Source: Maea johnstoni
Taxonomy: Eukaryota > Annelida > Polychaeta > Spionida > Magelonidae
DNA: 64,000 nucleotides
Assembly: GCA_963942565.1 (NCBI GenBank)
Contig: OZ012687.1
Location: forward strand, 4,199,522-4,263,521
Direction: 5' to 3'
The position numbers and the translations under genes are program-made. The notes below the pieces were generated by a model. That model was not told the origin of the DNA, did not search any database, and worked only from the letters and a program-made list of their open reading frames with translations. This document shows positions 62,688-64,000 of the stretch, one piece after another. The first letter of the stretch is position 1. Every line of letters starts with the position of its first letter.

Positions 62688-63965
62688 GCATTATGAACAA
62701 GTCTGTGATGTTAATCAGGAGTTGGAGAGGACAGCTGAGTTAACCAGGGTTGGCCAGGACACTACTAATGCACAGCATTTTGAAAGGCTATTTATGATGC
62801 CTTTGCAATTGGAAGACCCCTTGTGACTTTTGAAAGGAGACATTTCTTCTCAGTTTTGGGTTTCCATTTAGTATGCGTTATGATTTACTGTTGAAGAGCT
62901 GAAGCCCTCATGAACAAATATGCTCTTCTTATGACTGTATTAGGCAAAAGGGGCACCTTGTTGATTCATACATAAGATACATGTCTGTGGTAGGATTGTC
63001 CTGAGGAGCGTAATTCAAGAAGATATATGATTTGCTATCAGTGGACATAAAGACCTCAATAAATTTCTCATGTGACGATTTGCAAGTTATCAAAATCTGT
63101 CATCATGATGAATTGTATCAGTGAATTTAGTAAAATTGGAAGAAAAGAAATTAAGTTATGCTGCACGGTTCTCTTCCAGAAAGAGGTTGTTTTGATAGCT
63201 TTATTCAGGATTGATCTAGGTATACTGTTTATCAGTGCCCCCTGAAGTTAAGTTCTTTATATTTCACTTATTGAGTCAGTGCCATCTAGAGATGATCAGT
63301 GTCTCCAAATAGGCATTTCAAAAGAAGGTTCAACTGTGAAGTCATTTATTCACCATATTGGAAACCAAAGTTTTTGGTTGTTTTATATGACTAGGATTAT
63401 ACATTTCGAGAAAAAAATACTATCTTTGAACCTTAACAAATAGAGTATCATTGTGTAGGAGGGATCAGTGTTATTGAACTATTGGAAATACTACTTGATC
63501 AGTTTTCCTACTGTGAGCCTGTAGTGAGCACCACTGCTGTGGTTAAGGTGCTGCACCCTAGTGGATGGTTGAGAAATTAAATTTAAGCACTCATTTATTT
63601 AACATAATATGGTGGCAAAAAGAGAAGGATGGAAATATTAAAGGTTAATATTCCAAGTATATACAAATGAATTGTTATCCTAATATATTTTAGTCTGCCT
63701 TGAAAAAATAGGACAATTTTATAATCACTTAACCCAAAGTAAATAAGGCTTGAATTATTTCTCAGTAGTCCTACATGATGAGAATGATATAAAATCTAGG
63801 AAAACATCTCCAGTTAAGCTGATTTTGTTTCTTCTGATTGCTACTGTATTGGCATAAACATGTTCAGTTTGTAGATAATTGTTTATAAATACTTTGTGAA
63901 ATTACATGTGTGATAGAATTATTTGATTTATTTTGTGAATAAAGTAACGCTAATATGAACAAATG
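62688..63965 (+). other. CENPK 3' UTR
   Basis: AT-rich, no ORF. An AATAAA poly(A) signal is at 63938-63943, about 20 bp before the inferred end of the transcript; other AATAAA-like sites earlier (63057) could give shorter forms. Confidence 0.6.
63938..63943 (+). terminator. Poly(A) signal AATAAA for CENPK
   Basis: Canonical hexamer in TGTGAATAAAGTAACGC, positioned 1.25 kb after the stop codon. Confidence 0.6.
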
Positions 63966-64000
63966 CTTCCAAAGCATTATTAGTTTTCTGCACCTCCCTT

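Overview
This is nuclear DNA from an animal, almost certainly an invertebrate. It is AT-rich, has intron-rich genes and is packed with short non-autonomous DNA transposons, long foldback elements, microsatellites and tandem duplications. The two recognisable genes are clear orthologues of vertebrate HBP1 and CENPK and lie close enough to the human proteins to suggest a deuterostome such as amphioxus, a hemichordate or an echinoderm. I cannot fix the phylum from the sequence alone. No prokaryotic features, CRISPR arrays or rRNA genes were seen.

Layout. 1-2400: probable last exon and long 3' UTR of an unidentified plus-strand gene. 2400-6500: gene-poor, with microsatellites, a minisatellite and a diverged repeat. 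6507-23867, minus strand: HBP1, an AXH plus HMG-box transcriptional regulator. Eleven exons are proposed: the first coding exon at 23849-23867, nine more that join in frame, and one junction (exon 2 to 3) that does not yet fit. The final few codons lie in an unlocated last exon. HBP1 intron 1 carries a 3.6-kb foldback element (20224-23834) ending 13 bp from the exon 1 splice donor. 24000-34000: repeat-rich DNA with a Harbinger-like MITE, a higher-order repeat array (27180-30180), a 0.6-kb duplication (30339-31646) and an 861-bp perfect-looking tandem duplication (31910-33631) with promoter-like motifs. 34175-36543: eight exact copies of a 14-bp semi-palindrome. 36613-39382, minus strand: a small C2H2 zinc-finger gene I cannot name. 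41987-44164: a terminal-inverted-repeat element filled with a 20-bp palindromic satellite. 44260-46070: a local tandem repeat. 46071-50838: a second, 4.8-kb foldback element with a GC-rich coding-like core. 51190-51521: tail of a LINE. 52520-62687, plus strand: CENPK, complete from its ATG in nine coding exons, encoding a 309-residue inner-kinetochore protein, with a 3' UTR to about 63960.

The most unusual signal is shared by the two unrelated genes. In each, the 3' end of one coding exon together with its splice donor has been tandemly duplicated into the downstream intron: nine apparently identical 64-bp units in HBP1 (11701-12268) and three 78-83-bp units in CENPK (57366-57571). This leaves strings of decoy splice donors beside the real one. 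Other points to follow are the two foldback elements with matching TAGT...ACTA ends and 3-bp target duplications (one confirmed by a paralogous empty site), the 14-bp motif cluster, and a CAGGG-ended transposon family in which every copy has its own version of an internal palindrome.
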